Source of the DNA: Leptolyngbya subtilissima AS-A7
GTDB taxonomy: Bacteria > Cyanobacteriota > Cyanobacteriia > Phormidesmidales > Phormidesmidaceae
DNA: 64,000 nucleotides
Direction: 5' to 3'
NCBI RefSeq assembly: GCF_039962255.1
Contig: NZ_JAMPKY010000004.1
Span: 124,001-188,000 of the forward strand
Under the pieces are notes generated by a model. It did no database searches. It was not told the DNA's origin and saw only the letters and a program-made list of their open reading frames with translations. This document shows, one piece after another, positions 25,446 to 34,144 of this stretch. Position 1 is the stretch's first letter. Every line of letters begins with the position of its first letter. A program made the position numbers and the translations under genes.

Positions 25446-26282
25446 ATGCCTTACATTACTGTTGGTCAAGAAAACTCTGCAAATATTGATATCTACTACG
25501 AAGATCTGGGAACAGGTCAGCCGATTGTTCTGATCCATAGATTTCCATTAAACGGACATTCCTGGGAGAAGCAGGTTTTAGCTTTACTGAATGCAGGATA
25601 TCGAGTCGTTACCTACGATCGCCGAGGATTTGGCAACTCCAGTCAGCCCTCATATGGCTATGACTACGATACCTTCGCCGCCGATTTGAATACACTCATG
25701 ACTAAGCTTGACTTGCAAAATACTGTGCTGGTCGGTTTCTCAATGGGAACAGGTGAAGTCACACGTTATCTGGGCAAATACGGCTCAGAGCGAGTGCAGA
25801 AAGCCGTGCTGATGGCTCCGGTACCGCCCTTTCTGCTAAAAACGGACGACAATCCTGAAGGCGTTGACCAAAGCATTTTCGACGGCATCATGAAAGCGAT
25901 TGTTGACGATCGTCCAGCTTATTTCTCTGCCTTTTTCAAAGAGTTCTTCAATGTTGATGTATTGCTTGGCGATCGCATCAGCAATGAGGCAATTCAAGCC
26001 AGCTGGAATGTGGCAGCAGGGGCTTCTGCTAAAGGGACTTTGGATTGCGTCCCTTCCTGGCTGACTGATTTTCGCGATGATCTACCCCGTATTGATGTAC
26101 CGACTCTAATTATTCATGGAGATAGCGATCGCATTCTGCCACTGGAGTCCACCGCAGCAAGACTTCCAAAGCTGATTAAAAACAGTCAACTTGTTGTCAT
26201 TCCTGGTGGGCCGCACGCCATCAACTGGACTCATGCTGATCAGATCAATCCCGTATTGCTAGGCTTTCTTCAACAGGAATAA
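25446..26282 (+). CDS. Alpha/beta hydrolase, cofactor-free haloperoxidase/arylesterase type
   Basis: 278 residues, opening MPYITVGQENSANIDIYYED. Catalytic Ser99 lies in VGFSMGTGE, Asp in HGDSDRILP and His in PGGPHAINW. The usual oxyanion loop HGFPL is HRFPL here (Arg32 for Gly), which is unusual. Related enzymes are called non-heme chloroperoxidases, though most are probably esterases. The ATG follows AATGGAGAAACCTCTC, the same leader found before the F420-reductase chimera, so an ATG 15 bases earlier is not preferred. This is likely the source of that leader. Confidence 0.9.
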   Translation: MPYITVGQENSANIDIYYEDLGTGQPIVLIHRFPLNGHSWEKQVLALLNAGYRVVTYDRRGFGNSSQPSYGYDYDTFAADLNTLMTKLDLQNTVLVGFSMGTGEVTRYLGKYGSERVQKAVLMAPVPPFLLKTDDNPEGVDQSIFDGIMKAIVDDRPAYFSAFFKEFFNVDVLLGDRISNEAIQASWNVAAGASAKGTLDCVPSWLTDFRDDLPRIDVPTLIIHGDSDRILPLESTAARLPKLIKNSQLVVIPGGPHAINWTHADQINPVLLGFLQQE

Positions 26283-26391
26283 TTAGTGATCTGCTGCGTT
26301 GGGATATTGAATGAATAGTGAATAACCGGACAACATTTTTTGCAAACGGCAGTTATACAACGCGGTAAGCAAACAAGGAGCATACCCAAAA

Positions 26392-26967
26392 ATGGTTAAA
26401 GGTAGGTTGGAAGCATTCAGTGATGGGGTAATTGCTATTATTATCACCATTATGGTGCTGGAGTTAAAAATACCTCATGAGTCAGATTTAGCTGCACTAC
26501 GTCCGTTGATTCCAACCTTTCTAGGCTATGTGTTGAGTTTTGTGCATGTTGGTATCTACTGGAACAATCACCATCACCTGTTTCAGGCAGTCCGACAAGT
26601 CAATGGTTCAACGTTGTGGGCAAACCTACATTTTTTGTTCTGGTTGTCATTATTTCCCTTTGTTAACGCATGGATGGGTGAAAGTCACTTTGCTGCGCTG
26701 ACTGTGGCGCTTTATGGTGTGGTTCTATTGTTGGCTGCGATCGCCTACTTCACTCTGACCCGCACACTTGTTTCTCACCACGGTCAAGATTCCACACTTG
26801 CAACTGCTCTTGGTCGAAACTTTAAAGGCAAGTCATCTGTATTGATTTATGCAGTTACAATTCCACTTGCTTTTGCAATTCCTTGGCTTGCATGTGCATT
26901 ATATGCTCTGGTTGCAGTCTTGTGGCTCATTCCCGATCGTCGTATCGAAAAGGCGTTAAACTCATAA
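26392..26967 (+). CDS. TMEM175-type (DUF1211) potassium channel protein
   Basis: 191 residues, six predicted hydrophobic helices. The family signature RxxxFSDGVxAI is clear at the start (RLEAFSDGVIAIIITIMVLELKIP), then YWNNHHHLFQAV and a conserved WLSLFPFVNAWMG. Bacterial TMEM175 proteins form K+-permeable channels. The length matches bacterial single-repeat members. AAGGAGCATACCCAAAA precedes ATG. Confidence 0.9.
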   Translation: MVKGRLEAFSDGVIAIIITIMVLELKIPHESDLAALRPLIPTFLGYVLSFVHVGIYWNNHHHLFQAVRQVNGSTLWANLHFLFWLSLFPFVNAWMGESHFAALTVALYGVVLLLAAIAYFTLTRTLVSHHGQDSTLATALGRNFKGKSSVLIYAVTIPLAFAIPWLACALYALVAVLWLIPDRRIEKALNS

Positions 26968-27093
26968 AGTTCTATGTTCGGAATGCTTGTTTGTGAAATT
27001 AAATGCATCGAGTGAGGCGGATGTCCGGGAATTGCTGCAGAAAGCGATAACTTCGTTAAGCTTCGCTAACGCGACCTATAGCAGACTCGTTAA

Positions 27094-27116
27094 AGAGCCA
27101 CAGTGGGCTCTTTGAC
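27094..27116 (+). terminator. Stem-loop terminator-like sequence
   Basis: AAAGAGCC and GGGCTCTTT form an 8-9 bp stem with a short loop (ACAGT), 130 bases beyond the channel gene stop. There is only a weak T-run. Confidence 0.5.
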
Positions 27117-27171
27117 GGTACGAATCAGGGCAAACTCATCATTACAGTTTCAGAAGATTAGGAACTAAGAA

Positions 27172-27225
27172 AACCATAAGAATCTGAAAGAAGTTAAGCA
27201 TTGGAATCAACACAGTTGAGATAGA
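27172..27225 (+). promoter_or_regulatory. Recurrent redox-gene upstream box, copy 6
   Basis: ACCATAAGAATCTGAAAGAA, then AAGCATTGGAATCAACACAG, 20-75 bases before the second NTF2-family paralogue, with an intervening GGGAG ribosome site. Confidence 0.5.
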
Positions 27226-27245
27226 ACAAACTGGGAGAATCTAAC

Positions 27246-27845
27246 ATGCTCAAAGAGCAAATTGTAGACAAACAGGCAAATGTACAGGCAGCTCCCAATC
27301 TGACACCTGCTCAGGAAGCTTTACAAGCGGTCTGGGAAGAACATATCGGGCACGAGTTTGGTACTCACAGCACCGAAGATGCTCTCGCTACAATGGTTGA
27401 GGACGCTTACGTGAATCACATTCCAGTAATGACTGGGGGAGTAGGGAAACCGGCGCTGCGAGAGTTTTATTCCAAGTACTTCATTCCACAGATGCCGCCG
27501 GACATACATCTGGCTCCGGTCTCGCGCACCATCGGAACCAATCAACTCGTCGATGAAATGCTAGTTAAGTTCACTCATACCATCCAGATGGACTGGATGC
27601 TACCTGGCATTGCTCCGACAGGGAAACGGATTGAAGTAGCAGTAGTAGCGATTGTCCAGTTCCGTGATGGCAAGTTAGCCCACGAACACCTCTACTGGGA
27701 TCAGGCGAGTGTATTGGTTCAACTCGGCATACTTGATCCAGTTAAACTGCCCGTTGTAGGTGTTGACAGTGCGCGCAAGATATTTGATCCGAGCTTGCCC
27801 TCAAACGCACTGATCGATCGTGAAGCGATCGCGACTAAAGGCTAA
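27246..27845 (+). CDS. NTF2/SnoaL-like family protein, paralogue 2
   Basis: 199 residues, collinear with the 13.9 kb protein (EFGTHSTEDALATMVEDAYV, GKPALREFYSKYFIPQMPPD, YWDQASVLVQLGILDP), with a longer tail. The two are the product of a duplication that also copied the upstream box. Its conserved acidic and aromatic residues are kept, so it should be functional. The reaction is unknown. Confidence 0.85.
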   Translation: MLKEQIVDKQANVQAAPNLTPAQEALQAVWEEHIGHEFGTHSTEDALATMVEDAYVNHIPVMTGGVGKPALREFYSKYFIPQMPPDIHLAPVSRTIGTNQLVDEMLVKFTHTIQMDWMLPGIAPTGKRIEVAVVAIVQFRDGKLAHEHLYWDQASVLVQLGILDPVKLPVVGVDSARKIFDPSLPSNALIDREAIATKG

Positions 27846-28206
27846 CGAGTGCTTGATTCGCGTCAAGGCATTTTCGATGAATCGGGGCGAACTTAAGCGA
27901 TCGCAATTTGTCCGCTTCGTGAACTCGCAACTCGCGCTCATGCACGCAGGTATCAGGGTAATACTGCCCGGACAAACCGAAACTTCACCGTCACGAGATT
28001 CGCTGCCGCTATACGTCGTAACAAAATGCGATGAGGGCTGGCAGATCGAAGGGTTGCTCAATACCCGGAAGTTAACGCTAGAACGTCAATTCTTCTGATA
28101 CGACGTTGACTCCCTGAGTGCAGAGGCTCAACGTCAAGTGACCGACCTCGTTGCAGGTCTCAAAGCGAGTGGAGTAATCACTCTGATGCAAATTGATGCG
28201 AAATAA
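27838..28206 (+). pseudogene. Mosaic of gene fragments (MDR start, SnoaL/SgcJ end, unknown tail)
   Basis: KANECLIRVKAFSMNRGELK is the N-terminal segment of an MDR dehydrogenase. It runs in frame into PLYVVTKCDEGWQIEGLLNT, typical of an SgcJ/EcaC-type SnoaL C-terminus, ending at 28098. A further open segment, DVDSLSAEAQRQVTDLVAGL to a TAA at 28204, looks like the end of another protein. None is complete. Confidence 0.6.
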
Positions 28207-28240
28207 CGAAATAAAACCAATCTCCATTAGGAGGACAATC

Positions 28241-28696
28241 ATGAAGCCTCAACTCATTTTCGGAGTACTAACGATCGCTACAGGATTACTTGGAGGTTCA
28301 TTCACTCATCCCGCGATCGCACACAGCATTTCTTCACAGCAAACATCACCTGTTCTGATCGCAACTGCCTACACTGACTTAACCTTACCCACCTTGCGCC
28401 AAGGCGATCGCGGCAGAGATGTGCAATTGTTACAGCGCATTCTTCAAGACAATGGCTTTTTAGGAGCCGCAGGTGTGAGGTTAGGCAATCCAAGAGGGGC
28501 GATCGTTGATGGCATCTTTGGTGCGGTCACAGCGTCTGCGGTACGCGATCTCCAGCAACGATACAGAATTCCAGTTACAGGGCGAGTCAATCCAACCACC
28601 TGGGAAGTCCTGGATATGCACGAAAACCCCTATCGATTGCCGCTTCCCTGGAAACAACAGAACATTACTCAACCACAAGCCACAGGAGATTTTTAA
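28241..28696 (+). CDS. Secreted peptidoglycan-binding-domain protein
   Basis: 151 residues. A signal peptide (MKPQLIFGVLTIATGLLGGS to PAIA) is followed by a PG_binding_1 domain: LRQGDRGRDVQLLQRILQDNGFL, VDGIFGAVTASAVRDLQQRY, VTGRVNPTTWEVL. Such proteins bind the cell wall in the periplasm, usually as modules of lytic enzymes; no catalytic domain is present here. AGGAGG before ATG is an excellent ribosome site; an upstream ATG at 28193 is not preferred. It overlaps the next gene by one base, so the two are co-transcribed. Confidence 0.88.
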   Translation: MKPQLIFGVLTIATGLLGGSFTHPAIAHSISSQQTSPVLIATAYTDLTLPTLRQGDRGRDVQLLQRILQDNGFLGAAGVRLGNPRGAIVDGIFGAVTASAVRDLQQRYRIPVTGRVNPTTWEVLDMHENPYRLPLPWKQQNITQPQATGDF

Positions 28697-28983
28697 TGAA
28701 CCGAAAGATTCTTTCAACCAAAATCACAATTACAACCACAATCGCAATTCTTTTCGGCGTACTCCTACTGTCCAATTTTCCATCCTTGGCTCAAGTCAGT
28801 TCACAAGTAATTCCCAGAATCGAAGTGATCGAAAGTTCTGAAGGGATTCCACCCAGCTATCGTTTAGTCATTAGCCGATCTCAGGACAATGTTTATGTTC
28901 TCTGCCCGACTGGCTTCGAGCCACAGTTGGACTATCTGCGAAATGTGAAGGCGATTCAATGTAAGCCGTTTACCAGTCCCTAG
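28696..28983 (+). CDS. Small secreted protein of unknown function
   Basis: 95 residues with a signal peptide ending near SLAQ and a mature part containing VIPRIEVIESSEGIPPSYRL and VYVLCPTGFEP. Two cysteines (in VLCPT and IQCKP) could form a disulfide. It starts on the last base of the preceding stop (TAATG), implying translational coupling with the peptidoglycan-binding protein. Confidence 0.7.
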   Translation: MNRKILSTKITITTTIAILFGVLLLSNFPSLAQVSSQVIPRIEVIESSEGIPPSYRLVISRSQDNVYVLCPTGFEPQLDYLRNVKAIQCKPFTSP

Positions 28984-29054
28984 AAGTAAAAAGTGAAGGG
29001 CAACAGCATAACAACTCACACCACTTTTTTGCTTTGAACAGAGGAGAGATTTAG

Positions 29055-29405
29055 ATGTCAAACAACAACAAAGCCATTTTAGAAGCGGCAAATGCGGCGA
29101 ACGCTGCAGGCAACTATGAAGAATTCTTGTCATTCTGCACTGACGACACGAAATGGACGTTCGTAGGGGACAAGACCCTTAACGGAAAAGAAGCTGTTCG
29201 CCAATATATGGCAGAGACATACATAGAGCCGCCAAAGTTTACGGTCGCTAACTTAATCGCTGAGGGTGATTTCGTCACTGCAGTTGGCGACATCACACTG
29301 AAGGACGCAGACGGGAAGGCGGATCATTACTCGTACTGCGATGTCTGGCGCTTTCGCGGCGGCAAGATGGTCGAATTAAAGGCTTTCGTGATCAAGACCG
29401 AGTGA
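29055..29405 (+). CDS. Small SnoaL-like (NTF2-fold) protein
   Basis: 116 residues: NNKAILEAANAANAAGNYEE, CTDDTKWTFVGDKTLNGKEAVRQYM, GDITLKDADGKADHYSYCDVWRFRGGKMVELKAFVIK. This is a complete ketosteroid-isomerase-like fold. AGAGGAGAGATTTAG precedes the ATG. Two defective copies exist (25.2 and 35.3 kb). The function is not assignable beyond the fold. Confidence 0.85.
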   Translation: MSNNNKAILEAANAANAAGNYEEFLSFCTDDTKWTFVGDKTLNGKEAVRQYMAETYIEPPKFTVANLIAEGDFVTAVGDITLKDADGKADHYSYCDVWRFRGGKMVELKAFVIKTE

Positions 29406-29815
29406 GATTACTAGGGACGCGGTGCGCATGAGAGGAGTGACAATGGCTATTAAGCCAGTTGATGAAAAATTAGCATTTCATTGAGAATAATTCGATGATG
29501 CATTCAATGCTACAACGCAAGCATAATTCTGAGCATGAGGTTACACCTCAGACTGATTCTCTCCATGACTCCAACGTTAATTATGCTCTGATTGCGATCG
29601 CCCAAGAAGTTGCTGAGTTGCTGAAACAATCCTATCTAGCACAAGCTGATGAAATCGACAGCATAGAGTTAATAGTCGGACGCAATTTTGCTGATGATGA
29701 TCAGCGGCTGAGGTAGGAAAGGCTGTCTAAGGAGACGTTGACTATACTCCGCTTACGGCTAGTCGGTCTGCAGCACCTTAAACACCCCGCCCACCGCACC
29801 ATATTCAAAGTTTAA
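29406..29815. other. Intergenic stretch with one weak ORF
   Basis: It includes a 13-codon frame after AGAGGAGTGACA (MAIKPVDEKLAFH) that is probably a gene start remnant, and the weak ORF at 29495-29716 listed separately. No repeats were recognised. Confidence 0.4.
29495..29716 (+). CDS. Short hypothetical protein
   Basis: 73 codons, with a plausible amphipathic stretch (YALIAIAQEVAELLKQSYLA) and acidic C-terminus. It has no good ribosome site and no motif I recognise. It may be a real small protein or debris. Confidence 0.35.
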   Translation: MMHSMLQRKHNSEHEVTPQTDSLHDSNVNYALIAIAQEVAELLKQSYLAQADEIDSIELIVGRNFADDDQRLR

Positions 29816-31423
29816 ATGAGGTGTGTCATGCACATGTATACGCTCGCCCGCAGAACGTTTCGATACTTGATGCTCACTATCGTCGCGGTCCTCGTCAGTT
29901 CAATTGTAAGCTTTCCCCTCCTCGCCCAGCCTTCGTTCGACACGGCTCAGCTCGACACCTTCGTCAAGGAGATGATGGACGCCTACGACGTTCCCGGCGT
30001 CGGGCTCGCGGTCGTCGAAGACGGCGAAATTAGCTACGTCCGGGGTTACGGGGTCCGTGACGTGACCACTGGAGCACCCGTCACGCCCGACACCCAGTTC
30101 GCCATCGGTTCAACCACCAAGTCGTTCACGGCGCTTGGCATGATGCTGCTCGTTGAGGAGGACCTCGTGGGCCTCGACACGCCCGTCAGGACCTACCTGC
30201 CCGAGTTTAAGCTCTCCGACCCGGAGTCCACCCGCACGGCGACGGTCCGACACCTGCTCAGCCACACCACCGGCCTGGTGCGGACCGACGCCTCTACTTT
30301 CGACACGAGCGTCACCGCCGCGGACGTCATCGAGGCCGCCGCCACCACCCCGCTGGTCGGTAAACCAGGTGAAGTGTTCGTGTACAGCAACGTCAACACC
30401 ATCATCGCCGGGGAGATCATCGAACGGATCACGGGAAGGTCGTGGGAAGACTTCACCCACGAGCGCATCCTCGAGCCCTTAGGCATGACCACGGCGACGC
30501 TCTCTATAGAGGAGCTTAAACGGCAGGATAACATCGCCGTGCCGCACGTACTCGACGTGCGGCACGGACTGCAAACTGCCGACTTCCTGAACTATCGGGC
30601 CGACGCCCCGGCGGGAGCGATTAACGCAAGCGCCGCCGAGATGGCCCGTTACGTGCGCTTCCAGCTCGGCGACAGTGCACCGCTCGTGTCCCAGGCGAGC
30701 CTAATGGAGATGCACAAAGGCCAGGTTGCCGCCCCTGACTTCAGCCTGCCGGGCACCGTCGCGGCCCAAGCTCAAGCGGTGGCCGCGCGCCCGGAGGATG
30801 TGCCGCCCGCGCTCGTCACGGCCGCCGAGTACGGCTTCTATTGGGGCGTTGAGCGCTTTCTGGGGGAGAAGCTGGTGCAGCACAGCGGCAACGTGGACGG
30901 CCTGACGGCTAACGTGACCCTGCTGCCCGAAAGCCGTTCGGGCGTAGTCGTCCTCGCCAACGCCGAAGGGGCCAACATCTTTATTGAGACCGTGCGCCTG
31001 CACGTTGCCCAACTCTTGCTCGGTCGCTCCAGCCCCGACGTGAACGCCATCTTGCAAGCGCAACTCAAGGTGTTAGGTCAAGACAACGCGAGCCGAAAGG
31101 CTGATCTGGCGGCGGCCCGCAACTACCAGCCCGAACCCGGCGAGTTTATGCCTTTGGTAGGCACGTATGAGAGCCTCGCGGATCCTCAGCCGACCCAGGT
31201 GAGCGTGGTTGGTGGCCGCACCCTGATGCTCGAGTCCGGCTTTCAAGCGGTCCGCTTCTCAGTAGAACTGCTTCCGCTGGGCGGAGACCGCTTTATCGCG
31301 ACCTCCCAGCCGCTGACGGGTTATGTGGTCCGCTTTGTCGAGGGTGAGGGCGGGCGCACCATCGAGCTAGAAACCCTGCTCGGCGCGCAGCCGCTGGCCG
31401 TGCGGCGCGGAACAGATAATTGA
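29816..31423 (+). CDS. Secreted serine hydrolase, beta-lactamase/PBP4* family
   Basis: 535 residues. An N-terminal hydrophobic signal (FRYLMLTIVAVLVSSIVSFPLLAQ) is followed by a class C beta-lactamase-like domain with S99-T-T-K (FAIGSTTKSFTALG), Y-S-N in VFVYSNVNT, and HSGNVDG as the third motif. A C-terminal lipocalin-like part (PLVGTYESLADPQPT) follows. Such proteins are mostly D-Ala or peptide esterases. The gene is strikingly GC-rich and differs in codon use from nearby cyanobacterial genes, so it was probably acquired together with the next block. Confidence 0.88.
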   Translation: MRCVMHMYTLARRTFRYLMLTIVAVLVSSIVSFPLLAQPSFDTAQLDTFVKEMMDAYDVPGVGLAVVEDGEISYVRGYGVRDVTTGAPVTPDTQFAIGSTTKSFTALGMMLLVEEDLVGLDTPVRTYLPEFKLSDPESTRTATVRHLLSHTTGLVRTDASTFDTSVTAADVIEAAATTPLVGKPGEVFVYSNVNTIIAGEIIERITGRSWEDFTHERILEPLGMTTATLSIEELKRQDNIAVPHVLDVRHGLQTADFLNYRADAPAGAINASAAEMARYVRFQLGDSAPLVSQASLMEMHKGQVAAPDFSLPGTVAAQAQAVAARPEDVPPALVTAAEYGFYWGVERFLGEKLVQHSGNVDGLTANVTLLPESRSGVVVLANAEGANIFIETVRLHVAQLLLGRSSPDVNAILQAQLKVLGQDNASRKADLAAARNYQPEPGEFMPLVGTYESLADPQPTQVSVVGGRTLMLESGFQAVRFSVELLPLGGDRFIATSQPLTGYVVRFVEGEGGRTIELETLLGAQPLAVRRGTDN

Positions 31424-31489
31424 CCGGGTACGCGTCGGTTTGATTTTTGATGTAGAGGTTTGAAAACTGCGCGCGGAACCTAACGTTGA

Positions 31490-31723
31490 GGACTGAGTCG
31501 TAACGCGCTGCTGCGCTACGGCCCGTTAGTCGGCGTCGTGGGCAGCACCCTGATCTTCGCCCTCGCCCACGGCGTCAACGAGGTGTTCCCCGCGGCTCTA
31601 GTCGTTGGCCTCACCGTCGGTGAGGTGTTTCGGCGCAGCGGCTCGGTCTGGCTCGGCGTCGTCATCCACGCCGTTGTCAACCTGCCCACGGTTTTCGTGT
31701 TGGTGCTCATCAGAGCGTCCTGA
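31490..31723 (+). pseudogene. C-terminal fragment of a CPBP-family protease
   Basis: The frame RNALLRYGPLVGVVGSTLIF, then ALAHGVNE and VIHAVVNLPT, carries the second and third CPBP motifs (FxxxH, HxxxN) but not the EExxxR motif. It is open from 31490 but has no proper start. It has the GC-rich composition of the surrounding imported block. Confidence 0.7.
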
Positions 31724-31843
31724 ACAATCAGCATCACTCGAAAGGAGTGTCTACCCATGACTCGCTTGTTTTTGAACCATCCGCCCGATTCTGATGGACG
31801 CACACACAACGCCACGCCAGCCCCGCGCGCTTGGAGGAAACCC

Positions 31844-33607
31844 ATGCACACAGGAAAAACCTACGTCCGAAGCCTGCTCTTGCTCGGGGCACTGCTGCTT
31901 GTCCTTAGTGCCCACGGGCAGTGCGCAGCCGCGCAGCCGCCCACGCCAGAGGCGACCGCAACTGCTGCGGTTGCCACCGCCGACAAAGCGGTCACGCACG
32001 CCGAGAACGACCGCGTCCCGGAAGGCGCGGCCTGGACGCAGCACTACTTTCCGTCCTCGGACGGCTCCGACGTTGAGCTGCACGCCGATGTGCTCCTGCC
32101 CGAAGGACTGGCCGCAGGCGAGAAGGTGCCGGTGATTCTGGTGGTCGGGCCGTACTTGGGGCACTCCGGCCAAATAGCACTGGAAAACCACGCGCACACC
32201 GGCCCCTCCAACCGCTTCAATGACTTGATCGAAGGGGCCGACCTGTTCGGGCAGGGCTACGCCTTGGTGATGGTCGACCTGCGCGGCTTCGGCGGCTCCA
32301 CTGGATGCATGGACTTTGCGGGGCCGGGTGCTCAGGCCGATATCAGGGCCGCAATCGACTGGGCCGCGACGCAGCCCTGGTCTACCGGTGCCGTCGGGAT
32401 GTACGGCAAGTCCGCCGACGCCATCACCGGCCTGATCGGCAACAACCTCAACCACGACGCGCTCAAGGCCGTCGTCGCGCAGGAACCCATCTGGGACATA
32501 TACCGCAACTTCCGCTCGAACGGCGTCCCCCGCGCGACGATTGTCAGCATCCCCAGCATCTATAACACCGCTGCCATGCTGCCCCAGATGTCGGACGACG
32601 ACGAGCGTTACCGGACGAATGCCGAGTACGAGAAGACGATCCCAGGCTTATTTTGCCAATTTGACAACCTGGTCAAATACCAGATCGCCGATCCCGAGTC
32701 CGATCACTGGACGACCCGTGACCTGGCGGAGCAGGCCAAGGGCACCGACACGCCACTGTTTTCCACGCAGGGCTTCCTCGAGTGGAATAGCGAAGCCGAG
32801 GCGATGGAGGAGTTTCTCGCGAACCACCAGGGGCCGCAGCGCGGCTGGCTCGGCCCGTGGGAGCACGTGCGGGGCAACGACCGCTCTGTTATAGACGGGC
32901 GGCTGGAGATGGGCCGCGAGGGCTGGTTCGACGAGGTGATTTCCTTCTACGACCAGTACCTCAAGGGCGTCGAACCGACCGTGGCCTACCCAGCCTACGT
33001 TGTGCAGGACAGTACCGGTGCCTGGCGTGCCCAGGACACCTGGCCGGTTGTGGAGTACTCCGCCACCATCTCGCTTGGCGGCGGGTCGTATCTGGACGAC
33101 GGCCTGCTCGCCGACCCCGCAGCCGAGGCTCCCAACCGCTTCTTCGTCTGGTCTGCGCCGCTTGGGCAGCCAGTTCGCATTACCGGCACTCCACGGGTAT
33201 CGCTTGAGATCGAGGGCTACGGCAACGTCATGGTCGACCTCTACGACGTTGCTCCCAATGGCAGCGCCGTCATGTTCAACCAGCAGGTGGCGGTGGTGAA
33301 ACCCGGCACGACAAGCTTTGAGCTGCGGTCAACAGACTGGACGCTGCCAGTCGGCCATGCGCTAGCCGTCGAGATCGGCACCATCCAGCCGGGGTTTGCG
33401 AGCGCAAACGACTGGGTCGACACGCCGTCTTACGAGACGATCATCGTCCGCGACGCGCGACTTGAACTCGCCCTAGACGACCCGGCCAATGACACACCAA
33501 CGTCCGGCAACCCTGCACCGCGGCTGGATCTCTACCGGCAGCCGCCGTTCATGGAAAAGCTGTCCCCCGGCACCCCGAGCTTCACCCTGCCGACGGGAAA
33601 CCGCTGA
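31844..33607 (+). CDS. CocE/NonD-type (X-Pro dipeptidyl-peptidase S15) secreted hydrolase
   Basis: About 587 residues. A signal peptide (TYVRSLLLLGALLLVLSAHG) starts at this ATG, which has GGAGGAAA just upstream; ATG 31757, also with a ribosome site, would add 29 residues. The hydrolase domain has DLRGFGGSTGCMDFAG and the nucleophile elbow GMYGKSADAI. The C-terminal jelly-roll typical of CocE/PepX is present (FFVWSAPLGQPVRITGTPRV, GSAVMFNQQVAVV). The family cleaves ester or X-Pro bonds. It lies in the GC-rich imported block. Confidence 0.88.
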   Translation: MHTGKTYVRSLLLLGALLLVLSAHGQCAAAQPPTPEATATAAVATADKAVTHAENDRVPEGAAWTQHYFPSSDGSDVELHADVLLPEGLAAGEKVPVILVVGPYLGHSGQIALENHAHTGPSNRFNDLIEGADLFGQGYALVMVDLRGFGGSTGCMDFAGPGAQADIRAAIDWAATQPWSTGAVGMYGKSADAITGLIGNNLNHDALKAVVAQEPIWDIYRNFRSNGVPRATIVSIPSIYNTAAMLPQMSDDDERYRTNAEYEKTIPGLFCQFDNLVKYQIADPESDHWTTRDLAEQAKGTDTPLFSTQGFLEWNSEAEAMEEFLANHQGPQRGWLGPWEHVRGNDRSVIDGRLEMGREGWFDEVISFYDQYLKGVEPTVAYPAYVVQDSTGAWRAQDTWPVVEYSATISLGGGSYLDDGLLADPAAEAPNRFFVWSAPLGQPVRITGTPRVSLEIEGYGNVMVDLYDVAPNGSAVMFNQQVAVVKPGTTSFELRSTDWTLPVGHALAVEIGTIQPGFASANDWVDTPSYETIIVRDARLELALDDPANDTPTSGNPAPRLDLYRQPPFMEKLSPGTPSFTLPTGNR

Positions 33608-33674
33608 CCCAAATCCTATGTTGGGTGGTGCTGTACGCACGACCCAGGGCCAATAGTTTCACGAGGAGGAATAC

Positions 33675-34027
33675 CATGCTCGCTACAACGTATAGCCGAC
33701 ACTCACTCTTGACCGAGGCCATGATGCTGGCGCTCAGTGACTGCGGTCAGCCCGCCGTCATGCAGTCACTGAGCGCCACGCAGCCGCCAGCGCATGGGGA
33801 TTGAAGATCTCCCCGAAACCCTGATTGTTTCGGTCACGGGTGACCCGGCTACCCCACCCTCGGGCGGCATCAGCCTCGCCAAGACGCTCGGCGGCACCTT
33901 GCTCACCGTCGAAGGCGAACAGCACGGTGCGGCCCTCGTGGCCGGGAACGCCTGCGTCGACAACATTGTCGCCGACTATCTCATCAATCTCGATCTGTCC
34001 GACGAAAGGACGACCTGCACTCTATGA
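33675..34027 (+). pseudogene. Internally deleted alpha/beta hydrolase (TAP-like C-terminus)
   Basis: After a GGAGGAA site, ATG opens a lipoprotein-like leader (LALSDCGQPAVMQ) that stops after about 42 codons. Another frame then gives IVSVTGDPATPPSGGISLAK, TVEGEQHGAAL and CVDNIVADYLINLDL, the C-terminal domain of tripeptidyl-aminopeptidase-like hydrolases. The catalytic middle is missing. Confidence 0.7.
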
Positions 34028-34144
34028 CCACAAGATCGCGAAGACTTAATAACACCGCAGATCAGTACTTTCATCCACTCGGCGCGGTCAACCGCGTCAT
34101 CGACCTGTACAAGCCACTTCTAGAATGACGTTGAGGATAGAGCT

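Noticed and set aside
30110-30534. Long minus-strand ORFs opposite the beta-lactamase-like gene
   Set aside because: Shadow frames caused by high GC; the plus frame has the family motifs.
31751-32455. 234-codon minus-strand ORF opposite the CocE-type hydrolase
   Set aside because: GC-driven shadow frame with no motif.
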